A DNA stretch of 64,000 nt from Archangiaceae bacterium (GTDB taxonomy: Bacteria; Myxococcota; Myxococcia; Myxococcales; Myxococcaceae). Every line of letters begins with the position of its first letter. Position 1 is the first letter of the stretch. The stretch spans positions 290,151-354,150 of the forward strand of contig JADJNS010000018.1 in NCBI GenBank assembly GCA_016714225.1, in the 5' to 3' direction. Below are positions 18,991 through 28,974 of this stretch, one piece after another. The notes under the pieces were generated by a model, which saw only the letters and a program-made list of their open reading frames with translations, had not been told where the DNA came from and did not search any database. A program made the position numbers and the translations under genes.

Positions 18991-20712
18991 CTAGCCCTGG
19001 TAGACCCAGTGCCAGGGCTCGCCGACTCCGCGGCCCTCGACGTTGTTGAAGCCGAAGCGTGAGGCGTTGCGCGCCAGCCAGTTGTAGGCCGACGAGCCGA
19101 ACGCGCCGACGTTGCCCACGTCCATCGCGATGCCGTTCTGGTGGTTCGAGTAGCCCGGAGGCGCCGCGGTGGCGCCCTGGCCCGCCTGGAACAGCGCGTA
19201 GAGGTGGCGCTGCTCGGCCATCGAGCGGAACCCCGAGTTCGCGTAGAGGTTGAAGCCCGCCTTGTGCGCCGCGGCCATCATCGCCTTGAACTTCGTCGCC
19301 GCGTCGGTGCGCAGGTACTCGCCGTTGCCCACCGAGCTGACGGTGATCTTGCGCGGCACGCCCGCCACGTAGGCGGTGACGCGCTTGCCCGGCGCGGTCA
19401 CCGAGCCTTTCGCCTTGATGCCCAGCGCGCGCCAGGTCTTCTTGCCCGCCACGCCGTCGGCGCCCAGGTTGAACGCCTTCTGAAAGCGCCGCACTGCCGT
19501 CGCGGTCTTCTTGTCGAACTTGCCGTCGACCTTGCCGGGCTTGAAGCCGAGCTGCTTGAGCCGCTGCTCCAGCTGCTTCACCGGCTTGCCCTTGTAGCCG
19601 TTCGAGACGGTGGGGCCCGAGCCGGGGTGCTTCTTCGCGCGCAGCACCGCCTCCATGCGCTGCAGCTGCTGTGCGCCGATGCTCCCGTCCTTGCCGTTGC
19701 CGCCGTACTTCTTCTCGAACGCGCGCGACGCCTTCTGGGTGGCCGCGTCGAACACGCCGTCGGCCTTCACGTGCTTGTAGCCGAGGCCGCGCAGCACCTT
19801 CTCGCTGCGCAGCACCGCCGCCGAGTGCTCGCCCTTCGCCTGCGCCGGGCTGGTGGCGTTCTTGGCGGCGAACATCTGCTTCTGCAGCTCGCTCCAGGTC
19901 TTGGGGTCGACGCGGCCGGTCTGCTCGAGGCCCTCTTTCTTCTGAAAGGCCCGCACCGCGGCGCCGGTACGCTCGTCGAAGTTGCCCCTGGAGTTCTTGG
20001 GGTCGTAGCCGGCGGCCTTGAGGTGCGCCTGTACGTTCTTGATGACCCGCGCCGGCGAGCCCGGGCCGATGCCGCGCTCGAACGGGTTCAAGGGGTTCGC
20101 CTTGCCCGCGGCGGTGGCGGTGGCCTGGTCGAGGCGCTGGTGCTCCTTCTTGTTCTTGGCGTTGTAACGGCCGCGGTACGCCGCGTGGTCGAACGCCGAG
20201 GTCTCTTTGCGCAGCTCGCGGCGCGCGTGCTCACCCAGCGCGGTGGGGCCTTCTTCAATCTTCTGGTCGGCCTTGAACGCGCGCACCGCCTTGCCGGTCT
20301 GCTCGTCGTACACGCCGTCGGTGCGGCCGGGGTCGTAGCCGAGCTTCTTGAGCTCTTGCTGCGCGGTCGCCACCTGCTTGCTCGACTGGCCCGCCGCGAA
20401 CACCTTGCCGTCGTATTTCTCGATGCGCGCGCGCACCGTGCGCAGCTTCGAGAACGAGGTCTGGTCGAAGGTGCCGTCGGCGTTCGCCACGCCCGCCGCC
20501 GCTTCGAACTTCTTCAGCGCCGCGGCGGTGCGCGCGTCGAACGCGCTGTCGGCCTTGCCGCCCACGTCGAACCCGGCCTTCTCGAGCATCGCCTCGAGCG
20601 CCTTCACCGCAGCGCCGGTCGCGCCCACGGTGATGGCTCCCTGCTGCAGCTGCTTCTTGATGAGTGCGTCGGCCTTCTGGTCTGCGCGCTGGGTGGCGGT
20701 GGCTTTGGACAT
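18991..20712 (-). CDS. VanY-type D,D-carboxypeptidase with five peptidoglycan-binding domains
   Basis: Using ATG 20710-20712 gives 573 residues. Five PG_binding_1-like repeats (pattern LKxLGYxPGxxDGxxDxxTxxAVRxFQ) occupy residues about 20-430. A C-terminal VanY/D-Ala-D-Ala carboxypeptidase domain follows, with zinc ligands in SNHQNGIAMD and EPWHW. The protein should cleave the terminal D-Ala of muropeptides. No signal peptide is visible at this start or on the longer frame, so export may be non-classical (a phage-like or predation-related lytic enzyme is possible). The number of binding repeats is high for the family. It stands alone, between hflX and the dedA-like gene. Confidence 0.85.
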   Translation of the reverse strand: MSKATATQRADQKADALIKKQLQQGAITVGATGAAVKALEAMLEKAGFDVGGKADSAFDARTAAALKKFEAAAGVANADGTFDQTSFSKLRTVRARIEKYDGKVFAAGQSSKQVATAQQELKKLGYDPGRTDGVYDEQTGKAVRAFKADQKIEEGPTALGEHARRELRKETSAFDHAAYRGRYNAKNKKEHQRLDQATATAAGKANPLNPFERGIGPGSPARVIKNVQAHLKAAGYDPKNSRGNFDERTGAAVRAFQKKEGLEQTGRVDPKTWSELQKQMFAAKNATSPAQAKGEHSAAVLRSEKVLRGLGYKHVKADGVFDAATQKASRAFEKKYGGNGKDGSIGAQQLQRMEAVLRAKKHPGSGPTVSNGYKGKPVKQLEQRLKQLGFKPGKVDGKFDKKTATAVRRFQKAFNLGADGVAGKKTWRALGIKAKGSVTAPGKRVTAYVAGVPRKITVSSVGNGEYLRTDAATKFKAMMAAAHKAGFNLYANSGFRSMAEQRHLYALFQAGQGATAAPPGYSNHQNGIAMDVGNVGAFGSSAYNWLARNASRFGFNNVEGRGVGEPWHWVYQG

Positions 20713-20850
20713 GGCGGAGCGAGCACAGAGCCAGCGCCGTGCCTCTTCTCGAACCGAGCCGTACCGGGGGGTTGGCGCGAGGTGATCGCGAGAACCCGAG
20801 GGCACGCGTCAACTCGAGACGACAGCCCCACATGTGTGTTTCCAAAGAGC

Positions 20851-21447
20851 CTACGGGCTGGGCGCGGAGGCCTTCTTCACCCGCGAGGCGATGAAGGCGA
20901 CGGCGATGCCCAGGCCGAGGGCGAGCAGGGCGTAGCCACCGAAGGCGCGCACGTAGGGCAGCGAGACCTCGCCGTACCGCCAGCCCAGCAGCACCAGAAT
21001 CGGCGCGAACACCGCCGCCGCGCACATGTCGGCGAGCCAGAAGCGCTGCTGGCTGATGCCCATCGAGCCGGCCAGGAGAAACGTGGGCAGCCGCACCCCG
21101 GGGAGAAAGCGGGCGAGGAAGATGGTCCACAGCCCGTACTTCTGGAAGCGCGCCTGCAGCTTCGCCACCCGCTCGGGGGTGAGCACCTTCTTGAGCCTTT
21201 TGTGCTCGATGGCCTTGGGGCCCAGCTTCTTGCCGATGCGAAAGGCGAGGGTGTCTCCGGTCAGCACTCCCGCCCAGGCGACCGGCAGCATCGCCAGCAC
21301 CCAGGCGTGCCCGGTGGAGCAGACCGTGCCCGCGGTCAGCAGCACCACGTCTTCGGACACTGGCACGCCCACCCCGGTCACCGAGAGCAGCAGGTACACC
21401 GCGGGGTACGAGAAGCGGCTGACCCACTCGATGAGCTGCTGTTCCAC
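20851..21447 (-). CDS. DedA-family (SNARE-associated/VTT) membrane protein
   Basis: 198 residues, mostly hydrophobic, with several membrane segments and the DedA signature region (FLARFLPGVRLPTFLLAGS, residues about 105-123) carrying the conserved Arg and PG residues. Acidic residues of the reentrant hairpin are present (GVPVSEDVVLL). DedA proteins are undecaprenyl-phosphate or lipid translocase-like proteins that support membrane homeostasis. The C-terminus is basic (ASRVKKASAPSP). Confidence 0.88.
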   Translation of the reverse strand: MEQQLIEWVSRFSYPAVYLLLSVTGVGVPVSEDVVLLTAGTVCSTGHAWVLAMLPVAWAGVLTGDTLAFRIGKKLGPKAIEHKRLKKVLTPERVAKLQARFQKYGLWTIFLARFLPGVRLPTFLLAGSMGISQQRFWLADMCAAAVFAPILVLLGWRYGEVSLPYVRAFGGYALLALGLGIAVAFIASRVKKASAPSP

Positions 21448-21480
21448 GCCGGGGGGCTTGTAACAGCTGGCTCGCGGCTT

Positions 21481-21630
21481 TCAGCCTTCTTCCGGGTCGG
21501 TCGCGCTGGCGTCGTTCGCCGGCTCGTCGTCTCGCAGCAGCTCGGCGACCTGGCGCAGGGCTTCGGCGTGAAGGGCGGCGGCGCGCTCCAGCGCTTCGGT
21601 GATGGTGGCGGCCGAGGTGTCTTGGCTCAT
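21481..21630 (-). CDS. Small acidic hypothetical protein
   Basis: A 49-residue ORF from ATG 21628-21630, following the DedA gene's promoter side. It is helical and acidic (ALERAAALHAEALRQVAELL ... DDEPANDASATDPEEG). The longer frame reaching 21765 is a translation of the GTTCAC microsatellite and is not credible. Function unknown. Confidence 0.45.
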   Translation of the reverse strand: MSQDTSAATITEALERAAALHAEALRQVAELLRDDEPANDASATDPEEG

Positions 21631-21704
21631 GGTGTCTTGGTGTCCGGGGGAGGGCGAAACGATCACGCGGGGGGTGGGGGCGGGTAGGTGTTCCGTCAGA
21701 AGCC

Positions 21705-21734
21705 GTTCACGTTCACGTTCACGTTCACGTTCAC
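21705..21734. repeat. GTTCAC hexanucleotide tandem repeat (5 copies)
   Basis: Five perfect tandem copies of GTTCAC between the small acidic ORF and the truncated isoprenyl synthase. Copy-number slippage is likely. It sits at the apparent deletion edge of the isoprenyl synthase remnant. Confidence 0.95.
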
Positions 21735-21776
21735 GTGGGTAGTGCGTGGGGCTGAAGGGGGCCATTCGCGGCGCTG

Positions 21777-22316
21777 ATGGTTGGTTGGGTGCGGCGCGCC
21801 CGCCACCCCCGGGTGCTGGCCGAGCTCACCCACGCGATTCGGGCCATGGTCGAGGCCGAAGGGCTGCAGCAGGAGCAGCGCCGCGCGCCGCGCTTCGACG
21901 AGGCGCGGTGCCTGCAGATCATCGAGGGCAAGACGGTGAGCCTGTTTCGCTGGTGCGCGCTCGCCGGAGCCCGCGCGGCCGGCGCCACCGAGGCGCACGC
22001 GCAGGCGCTGGCCGGGTTCGCCTCGCACGTCGGGGTGGCCTTTCAGCTCGCCGACGACCTCGAAGACCTCTGCCGGCTGGAAGAAGACCTGGCGCAGGGC
22101 TGGGTGACGCTGCCGTTGGTGCTCGCCCTCGAAGGGCGCCCCGACCTGCCGCGCACCGCAGCGGCGGTGCTCTCGACCTCGGCGCCGGCGCGGGTGCTCG
22201 AGCGCATTCGGCTCGAGCTCTCCGCCGCCGCGCTAGAGCGGGTCTTGCTTCGACGCGTTGATGCGGAACTTCGGCGTCGCGGTGAGGTCGGCGGTCGGCA
22301 CCAGCATGCCCGGTGA
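21777..22316 (+). pseudogene. 5'-truncated isoprenyl diphosphate synthase remnant
   Basis: The 179-residue frame contains the C-terminal half of a polyprenyl synthetase: the KTVSLFRW motif (usual KTAxLF), then FQLADDLEDL, the second aspartate-rich motif. The N-terminal half with the first DDxxD motif is absent; an in-frame stop lies just upstream, next to the GTTCAC microsatellite. Family enzymes are about 290-320 residues. The last 28 codons overlap the convergent sialidase-like gene and lose family resemblance. It could not catalyse chain elongation without the first Asp motif. Confidence 0.75.
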
Positions 22317-23552
22317 CGTCGCGCCCTCGGCGAAGGTGCACGGGCCGGTGAACGCGCGGTCGAAGCCGAGAAACGCCTTCTTCACCACCGGGGCGCCGCC
22401 GCACTTCTCGAGCGTGCCGGCGTCGAGGTCCGAGAAGCCCAAGACCAGGCAGCCGCGGTAGCCGTTGCCGGCGGCGCCGACCGGCCCGTTGGGCGTGATG
22501 CTGAGGTACTCGGCGCCGCGCCAGGTGAAGAGCGCGGGGCCAGAGGCCTGCGGGCCCAGGCCTCCGCTGGCTCCGAGGGCGAGCGCTTCCGACCGGTTCA
22601 CCAGCGTCGATACGAAACTCCACGTGGCGCCGTGGTCCTCGCTGCGGAGCAGGCGCGTCTCCATGTAGATCTCACCCAGCGCCGCCGAGGGCACCAGGCA
22701 CGCCACCACCAGGTCGATGGTCGAGCCCCGCATCACCGCGCCCGGCTCGGTGAGCAGCAGGCAGTCGCGCATGCCCGAGAGCCGCGGGTCGGTCGCGAGG
22801 TTCTGCCCCGCATCGAGCGACGAGAAGGGAGACGACGACGGCCACCCCAGCAGCTTGGTCTCGACCCACCCCGCGTCCGGCAGCGGAAAGGCGGTGGTGA
22901 ACATCGAGAGGTAGCCGAGCGGGTAGTTGATGCCGCTCACCGCGCTGAAGAAATACGTGTGGGTGAAGACCTTGAAGCGCCGCGCCGGCACCGGGTCGGT
23001 GAGGTCGGCGATGATCGACGACGTCTCGTGAACGATGAGCCCGTCGCAGGTGCCCGCGTCGCACACCGCGCGGTCGCTGGTGGCCAGCGTCACCAGCTTC
23101 GGCACGTTCACGTCGCCGAGGAACACCCAGCTCGTGCCGTGGTCTTGCGAGAACGCGATGCGCGTGTGCACCAGCGCCGCCGTCGGCACGCTGGTGTACG
23201 TCATGAAGCCCCCGCCGCCGTCGGCCTCGTAGAACAACGACGGGTCGTAGATGCCGTCGCCGCTGCCGGTGTCGCCGATCACCGTCAGCGCCGTGTACCC
23301 GCCCGCGTCATCGCGCGGCGCCGTGGCGCAGCGACCCGCATCGACGCCCGCGTCTTGGGTTCCCGCGTCTTGGGTTCCCGCGTCTTGGGTTCCCGCGTCT
23401 TGGGTTCCCGCGTCTTGGGTTCCCGCGTCTTGGGTTCCCGCGTCTTCGCGGCCGCCGTCGGTGCCGGGCTCGCCGGCGTCGACGGGCGGGTTGGGCGCAC
23501 TGCAGGCCGCGAGCACGAGGACCAGGGTCAGAGCCGAGCGCATGGCCCGCAA
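22233..23552 (-). CDS. Lipoprotein with DAGTQ repeats and sialidase-like (BNR) fold
   Basis: 439 residues with lipobox LVLAAC (second Met at 23543 is an alternative start). A linker with six perfect DAGTQ pentapeptides tethers a secreted domain. That domain has Asp-box motifs (FSQDHGTSWVF, SEDHGATWSF) typical of sialidase-like beta-propellers, and several Cys residues. Catalytic arginines of true sialidases are not evident, so a binding or other glycosidase-like role is possible. It begins 12 bp downstream of the TPR gene (23565) and is probably in its operon. Its 3' end overlaps the isoprenyl synthase remnant on the other strand. Confidence 0.75.
   Translation of the reverse strand: MRAMRSALTLVLVLAACSAPNPPVDAGEPGTDGGREDAGTQDAGTQDAGTQDAGTQDAGTQDAGTQDAGVDAGRCATAPRDDAGGYTALTVIGDTGSGDGIYDPSLFYEADGGGGFMTYTSVPTAALVHTRIAFSQDHGTSWVFLGDVNVPKLVTLATSDRAVCDAGTCDGLIVHETSSIIADLTDPVPARRFKVFTHTYFFSAVSGINYPLGYLSMFTTAFPLPDAGWVETKLLGWPSSSPFSSLDAGQNLATDPRLSGMRDCLLLTEPGAVMRGSTIDLVVACLVPSAALGEIYMETRLLRSEDHGATWSFVSTLVNRSEALALGASGGLGPQASGPALFTWRGAEYLSITPNGPVGAAGNGYRGCLVLGFSDLDAGTLEKCGGAPVVKKAFLGFDRAFTGPCTFAEGATSPGMLVPTADLTATPKFRINASKQDPL
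23348..23437. repeat. 15-bp tandem repeat, six copies, in coding sequence
   Basis: Perfect unit CCGCGTCTTGGGTTC (plus strand), encoding DAGTQ in the minus-strand lipoprotein. The exact identity of units implies recent slippage expansion; changes in copy number keep the frame and would alter linker length. Confidence 0.95.
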
Positions 23553-23564
23553 CCTAGACCACGC

Positions 23565-24449
23565 TCACCAGAAGATGACGGTGACCGTGGCGAGCGCCGC
23601 CGTCACCGCGAACGCGGCGAGGGCTGAGCCCCAGTAGCCCCAGCGCTCGCGGTCGAGGCCCACCACCTGCGGGTAGCTGTGCGACTCGGGGTTGTCGCGC
23701 GCGGTGCGGAACGCCGCGTCGGTCTGCGCGCAGCGAATCGCGAGCACCGTGCCGGTCGCCGCGGTCACCGCGCCCGCGACGGCATAGGGCCAGCCCATGC
23801 GGAACCACGGCTTGCCGACCGCTGCCGGAGCGGGCGCCAGCACCAGCAGCGGGGCGTTGCCCCCGCCCACCTCGAGCAGCACGTTGCCGCGCGCGTCGTA
23901 CAGCGAGACGGTGTGCGCGCAGGGCTCGACGTCGCACACCCAGTACGCGAGCCAGGTGTCGGTGCGGGTGAAGAGCACCGGCTCGCGGCCTTGGGGCGTG
24001 ACCCGGGCGGCGGCGACGAGCTGCAGCACGTCGCCGCCCACGCGCAGCTGGGTCTCGACACGGTTCTGCTCGAGTCGCTTCGAGCTCGGCACCGCCGTGA
24101 GGCGCTCTCCACCGAGCGTGTTGCGCGCGGTCTTGTACGGCGCCGACATGCGGGGTGACGCGTCGGGCGGCAGCTCGAAGGTCGGGTGCAGGTTCAGCGC
24201 GCGCGAGAACGCAGTGGTCGATTCTTCGGTCAGGCCGACCACCGCCGCGAGCTCTCCCTGCGCCGCGTAGAGCTGCCAGGTCAGCTCGGCGCCGGCTCCG
24301 CCCTGCGTGACCGCCTTGCGCACCACCGCGAGCGCGCCCTGGTAGTCGAGCGCCGCTTCCTTCGCTCGCGCCTGGGCCAGGAGCTCGCGCGGCCGAACCT
24401 GCCCCAGCGCGGCGGTCGAGATGAGCGCGACGAGTGAGAGGCAGCGCAC
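23565..24449 (-). CDS. TPR-type exported membrane protein (module copy 2)
   Basis: GTG 24447-24449 gives 294 residues and places a signal peptide at the N-terminus (CLSLVALISTAALG); the longer frame to 24548 is arginine/proline-rich and unlikely. TPR-like helices (residues about 15-95; AFSRALNLHPTFELPPDASPR) are followed by a beta-rich part with a Cys pair (CDVEPC). Two hydrophobic helices lie near the C-terminus (YAVAGAVTAATGTVLAI and ALAAFAVTAALATVTVIFW). It is paralogous to 4783-5685. It belongs with the kinase and FHA genes further upstream on the same strand, from which it is now separated by the cassette at 24862-25966. Confidence 0.72.
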   Translation of the reverse strand: MRCLSLVALISTAALGQVRPRELLAQARAKEAALDYQGALAVVRKAVTQGGAGAELTWQLYAAQGELAAVVGLTEESTTAFSRALNLHPTFELPPDASPRMSAPYKTARNTLGGERLTAVPSSKRLEQNRVETQLRVGGDVLQLVAAARVTPQGREPVLFTRTDTWLAYWVCDVEPCAHTVSLYDARGNVLLEVGGGNAPLLVLAPAPAAVGKPWFRMGWPYAVAGAVTAATGTVLAIRCAQTDAAFRTARDNPESHSYPQVVGLDRERWGYWGSALAAFAVTAALATVTVIFW

Positions 24450-24861
24450 GGGCGCGCTCGAGCGTAGCGTGGCTTTCGCGCCCTGCGTGCTGGCGAGTGG
24501 CCGCGGTGGTCGGCAGCGGGGCGGCGGCGAGGGCAGGGGGAAGGGCATGCGCAGGGCGGGGCAGCAGCCCTTGCCCCCTCCCCCCGCGAGCGCCTGGCCG
24601 TGGCGTGGCCAGGGCCGACAGGGGCGGGTGGCGGTGGGTGGCTTGGGTGCTGGGCCGGTCGCGGTGGCGAGGCGGGCGCTCGCCGCGGTCGGCGTTCAGC
24701 CGCGGGGTCGTCGCCTCCTCCGCCTGCGACTTCGCGGGCCAGCGGTGCCCCTTCGTGCTGGCCCTCGGCATCGGGCGAAGGGGCGCCGAGGCGGCGCGCG
24801 GCGAGGTGCCTCGCAGTGGCGTTGAGGTCGCCGGTGCGCTTCGGCGGTCAGCGGAGAGATT
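24450..24861. other. Non-coding GC-rich interval
   Basis: No convincing gene. It holds an imperfect G-rich/C-rich inverted repeat (GGGGGAAGGGC near 24535 with GCCCTTGCCCCC near 24567) that could fold, and otherwise featureless GC-rich sequence upstream of the TPR gene. Confidence 0.5.
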
Positions 24862-24910
24862 GACGTGGGAGCGTTTGGGTCCAATGGGTGAACCTGAACG
24901 CTCCCACGTC
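24862..24910. repeat. Hairpin repeat, copy 1
   Basis: Perfect 14-bp inverted repeat GACGTGGGAGCGTT (24862-24875) / AACGCTCCCACGTC (24897-24910) around a 21-nt loop containing CCAATGGGTGAACCTG. It is identical at 45 of 49 positions to the copy at 25918-25966. The pair brackets the AbiEi-like gene. Confidence 0.95.
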
Positions 24911-24941
24911 GGGCGTCAGACCCCCGTGGTTCCATGGCCGC

Positions 24942-25907
24942 ATGCTGGCGATGAGCTCGAGGCTCGAGAAGTGGTTCAGGGAGCAGTCGGGCCTCGTCAC
25001 GCGCGAGCAGGCGATGAGCTGCGGAATCTCGAAGTCCGCGCTCCAGCACCGGTTGGCGATTGGAGCTTGGGTGGTCGCCGCGCCCGGGGTCTATCGGTTG
25101 CCATCTGTGCCGGTGACGTGGTGGCAGCGTGCAGCAGCGGTGTGTCTTCAGGGTGCGCCGCGCATCGCGCTCTGCCGGGGAAGCGCCGCCCACTTCTACC
25201 GGCTGGAAGGTTTCGAGCGCACCCCGGACGTCATCGAGGTGACCATGCCGTGGGATCGACCGATTCGCGCGGGAGACGGGGTGCGCCTCTACCGCGCGCG
25301 ACGGGTGCACCCGCAGTACTTCCGCTATCGCGATGGAGTGTCGGTGACGTCGCCTCAGCGAACCCTGGTCGACCTCGCCGGGGTGGTGAACGAGACGCGC
25401 CTCGACGTGCTCCTCACCGGCGCAATGAGGAAGGGGCTGGTGAAGCCCGAGGTCCTGCACGCGCTGGTGACCCAATTGAACCCGCGCGTGTATCGGGGCC
25501 TGAGCGTGCTGCGACAGTTGGTGAAGGACCTGGTCATGACCGACAGCGGCTTCGAGACCGAGGTGCTGCACCTCTGCTGGCTCGCCGGTCTGCCCACGCC
25601 GCTCGTCCGCTTCAACGTCTGCTCTGGAGATCGGTGGATCTGCGAAGTCGACCTCGCCTGGCCCGACCTGAAGCTCTGCGTGCCCGCGCAGAGCTTGTTT
25701 CACCACTCGAAGGCCAAGCGCTTCTATCGCGACAACGAGCAGAGTGGCGAGCTGGTCGCCGCCGGCTGGCACCCGATACCCGCCACCAAGCGCGATGTGT
25801 TGGCACGGCCGCTCGACTTCGTGGCGCGCCTCCAGAAAGCGCGCGACCTCGCAACGACCCGCCGCGAGCACGAACCACCTGGCGAAGGCGAAATCTCGAC
25901 GTGGTGA
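24942..25907 (+). CDS. AbiEi-type HTH protein fused to a degenerate DUF559-like nuclease domain
   Basis: ATG 24942 (or 24951) avoids starting inside the hairpin and gives 321 residues. An N-terminal AbiEi-type antitoxin/regulator helix-turn-helix (GLVTREQAMSCGISKSALQ ... APGVYRLP) is followed by a middle domain (YRLEGFERTPDVIEVT; SVTSPQRTLVDLA). The C-terminal domain resembles DUF559/Vsr-like endonucleases (FETEVLHLCWLAGLPTP ... EVDLAWPDLKLCV ... FYRDNEQSGELVAAGW). The second acidic motif, normally EVDG after the hydrophobic strand, reads PAQS, so cleavage activity is doubtful. No toxin partner is adjacent. The gene is on the opposite strand to the module it interrupts and is flanked by two hairpin repeats, suggesting a mobile cassette. 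Confidence 0.75.
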   Translation: MLAMSSRLEKWFREQSGLVTREQAMSCGISKSALQHRLAIGAWVVAAPGVYRLPSVPVTWWQRAAAVCLQGAPRIALCRGSAAHFYRLEGFERTPDVIEVTMPWDRPIRAGDGVRLYRARRVHPQYFRYRDGVSVTSPQRTLVDLAGVVNETRLDVLLTGAMRKGLVKPEVLHALVTQLNPRVYRGLSVLRQLVKDLVMTDSGFETEVLHLCWLAGLPTPLVRFNVCSGDRWICEVDLAWPDLKLCVPAQSLFHHSKAKRFYRDNEQSGELVAAGWHPIPATKRDVLARPLDFVARLQKARDLATTRREHEPPGEGEISTW

Positions 25908-25917
25908 GCACGCACTT

Positions 25918-25966
25918 CACGTGGGAGCGTTTACGCCCAATGGGTGAACCTGAACGCTCCCACGTC
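25918..25966. repeat. Hairpin repeat, copy 2
   Basis: 13-bp arms ACGTGGGAGCGTT (25919-25931) / AACGCTCCCACGT (25953-25965) with loop sequence CCCAATGGGTGAACCTG. It is in the same orientation as copy 1 at 24862 and sits 11 bp after the AbiEi-like stop codon. Confidence 0.95.
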
Positions 25967-26019
25967 ACCGTCGCGCTCACCCGTGCACGCAGCCCACCTG
26001 CCGTGCCCTGATGCAGTCA

Positions 26020-26080
26020 GCGCAGAGCGCGGGCAGCAAGGAGCTGCCTGAACCGAGGAGGTGCCGCCGGCGGCGGGCGA
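26020..26080. repeat. Possible diverged relative of the 8.6/11.6-kb inverted-repeat arms
   Basis: Contains AGGAGCTGCC, then GAGGAGGTGCCGCCG, in the same order and spacing as AGGAGCTACC...AGGAGGCGCCGCCG near 11620 and its inverse near 8700. Only about 35 bp match clearly, so chance similarity in GC-rich DNA is not excluded. Confidence 0.35.
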
Positions 26081-26118
26081 ACCGAACGTCAGCGCGGTCA
26101 CCCAGCAGACCCCAGCAC

Positions 26119-27545
26119 CTACTCCGGCCACTCGACGGCAATGCGCTGCTCCTTGCCGTCTTCGATCTGCACCACGCGCGACTGCTTCTGCCCATCGTGC
26201 CGGGTGACGACCACGGTGTGCCGGCCGGCGCCGAGCGAGTGCCGAAAGAGGGGGCTGGGCCCGACGGTGGCGCCGTCGATCTCCACGGTGCCCCAGCCGG
26301 GCTTCACGCCCACGGTGAGCCACCCCTCTCCACCCGCAGCCGGAGCCGCCACTGCAGCGCGATGGGCCACGGCCTTGTGCTTGGGCGCCGGCCGCGGCGG
26401 CGCAACCAGAGCCGGCAGCTCACTCGCGGGCGCAGGCGGCGGAGCCGACACCGGCGGGGCGACGACCGGCTCCGCAACGACCGGCGCCGGCTCGACGGGC
26501 CGCAGCGTCACCACGGCCCCGACCCCCGCCGCGACCAGCAGCGCGCCGGCGCCGACCACCCACGGCAGCACGCGCCGCTTCGAGCGCGGCGGCGGCGCCA
26601 GCACCACCGGCGCCTGCAGGGCCGACTGGGTCCCTGCCGTGCTCGCTGACCCCACCGAGGCCCCGCGCACCCACCCGGCAATCTCCGCCTCGGAGAACGG
26701 CACCGCCTCGCGCGCCAGCTCCGCCGACACCTCGGCGGCCGAGCCAGGCCGGTCGTCGCGGTTCTTCTGCAGCAGCCGGGCGACCAGCCGCTCGAGCCAC
26801 TCGGGCGCGTCGGGTGCCAACGCGCGAATCGAGGGCGCGGGCGACCACAGCACCGCGCTCAAGATCGCCGCCTCGGTGGTCTGCGCGTGGCACCGCTCGC
26901 CGGTCACCAGCTCGTACAGCACCAGCCCGAACGAGAAGAGGTCGCTGCGCGCGTCGAGCGGCTCGTGCCGCGCCATCTCGGGCGAGCAGTACGGCAGGCT
27001 GCCCCGCAGCAGCCCGGTGCGGGTCACGGTGCGCTCGCTGCCCTGAATCGAGGCGATGCCGAAGTCGATGATCTTCGCCTCGCCGGCGGTGGTGATGAAA
27101 AGGTTCGACGGCTTCAGGTCGCGGTGCACCAGGCCGAGCGGCCGCCCGTCTTCGCCCTTCGCGCGATGCAGGTAGTCGAGCCCGTCGAGCACCTGCAGCG
27201 CGACGCCCTGCGCCCACCCCAGCGGAGGCACCTGCCCGCGGTGCACCAGCTGCGCCACGGTGTGCCCCTCGAGCAGCTCGAGCACCGCGGCGAGCTCGGG
27301 GCCCTCTTCGATGACGTCGAGGGTGCGCGCCAGGTTGGGGTGCGACAGCGCGATGCCGAGCCGCGCCTCGTCGATCAACCGGCGCCGCTGCCCCACCACC
27401 GCCGCTTCCTGCCGCGGCAGCCGCTTGAGCGCCACGCGCTGCGAAGGGTCGGCGTGATGCTCGGCCTCCCACACCTCGCCCATGCCGCCCTGCCCGAGCT
27501 GACGGCTCAACACCCAGGGCCCCAGCCGCTCTCGCTTCGCCGCTG

Positions 27546-27549
<4 letters not shown>
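26119..27549 (-). CDS. Ser/Thr protein kinase with C-terminal PEGA domain (module copy 2)
   Basis: 476 residues. The Hanks-type kinase domain (about 10-275) has GQGGMGEVW, catalytic Lys in VALKRLP, HRDLKPSN, IIDFGIAS and CSPEMARHE. A transmembrane helix follows near residue 330 (LPWVVGAGALLVAAGVGAVV), then a Pro/Ala linker and a C-terminal PEGA domain (VGVKPGWGTVEIDGATVGPSP). All catalytic residues are present, and the glycine loop is more canonical than in the copy at 7016. The start overlaps the end of the FHA-activator gene by 4 bp, in the same order (FHA then kinase) as the first module. Confidence 0.93.
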
Positions 27550-28883
<1,334 letters not shown>

Positions 28884-28974
28884 CGGGGCCTCACGCTAAC
28901 GCGGGTCTGAAACTGATGGTCACTCGGATGAGCAGACGCCGCGCCCGGCCCAAGTCGCACCGGCGCACGCCCCT

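Noticed and set aside
21631..21765. N-terminal extension of the small acidic protein
   Set aside because: It is only the translated GTTCAC repeat (RERERE) and low-complexity sequence.
24431..26011. Long plus-strand ORF covering the AbiEi-like gene in another frame
   Set aside because: Arg-rich shadow. The frame with an HTH and DUF559-like domain is the one starting at 24942.
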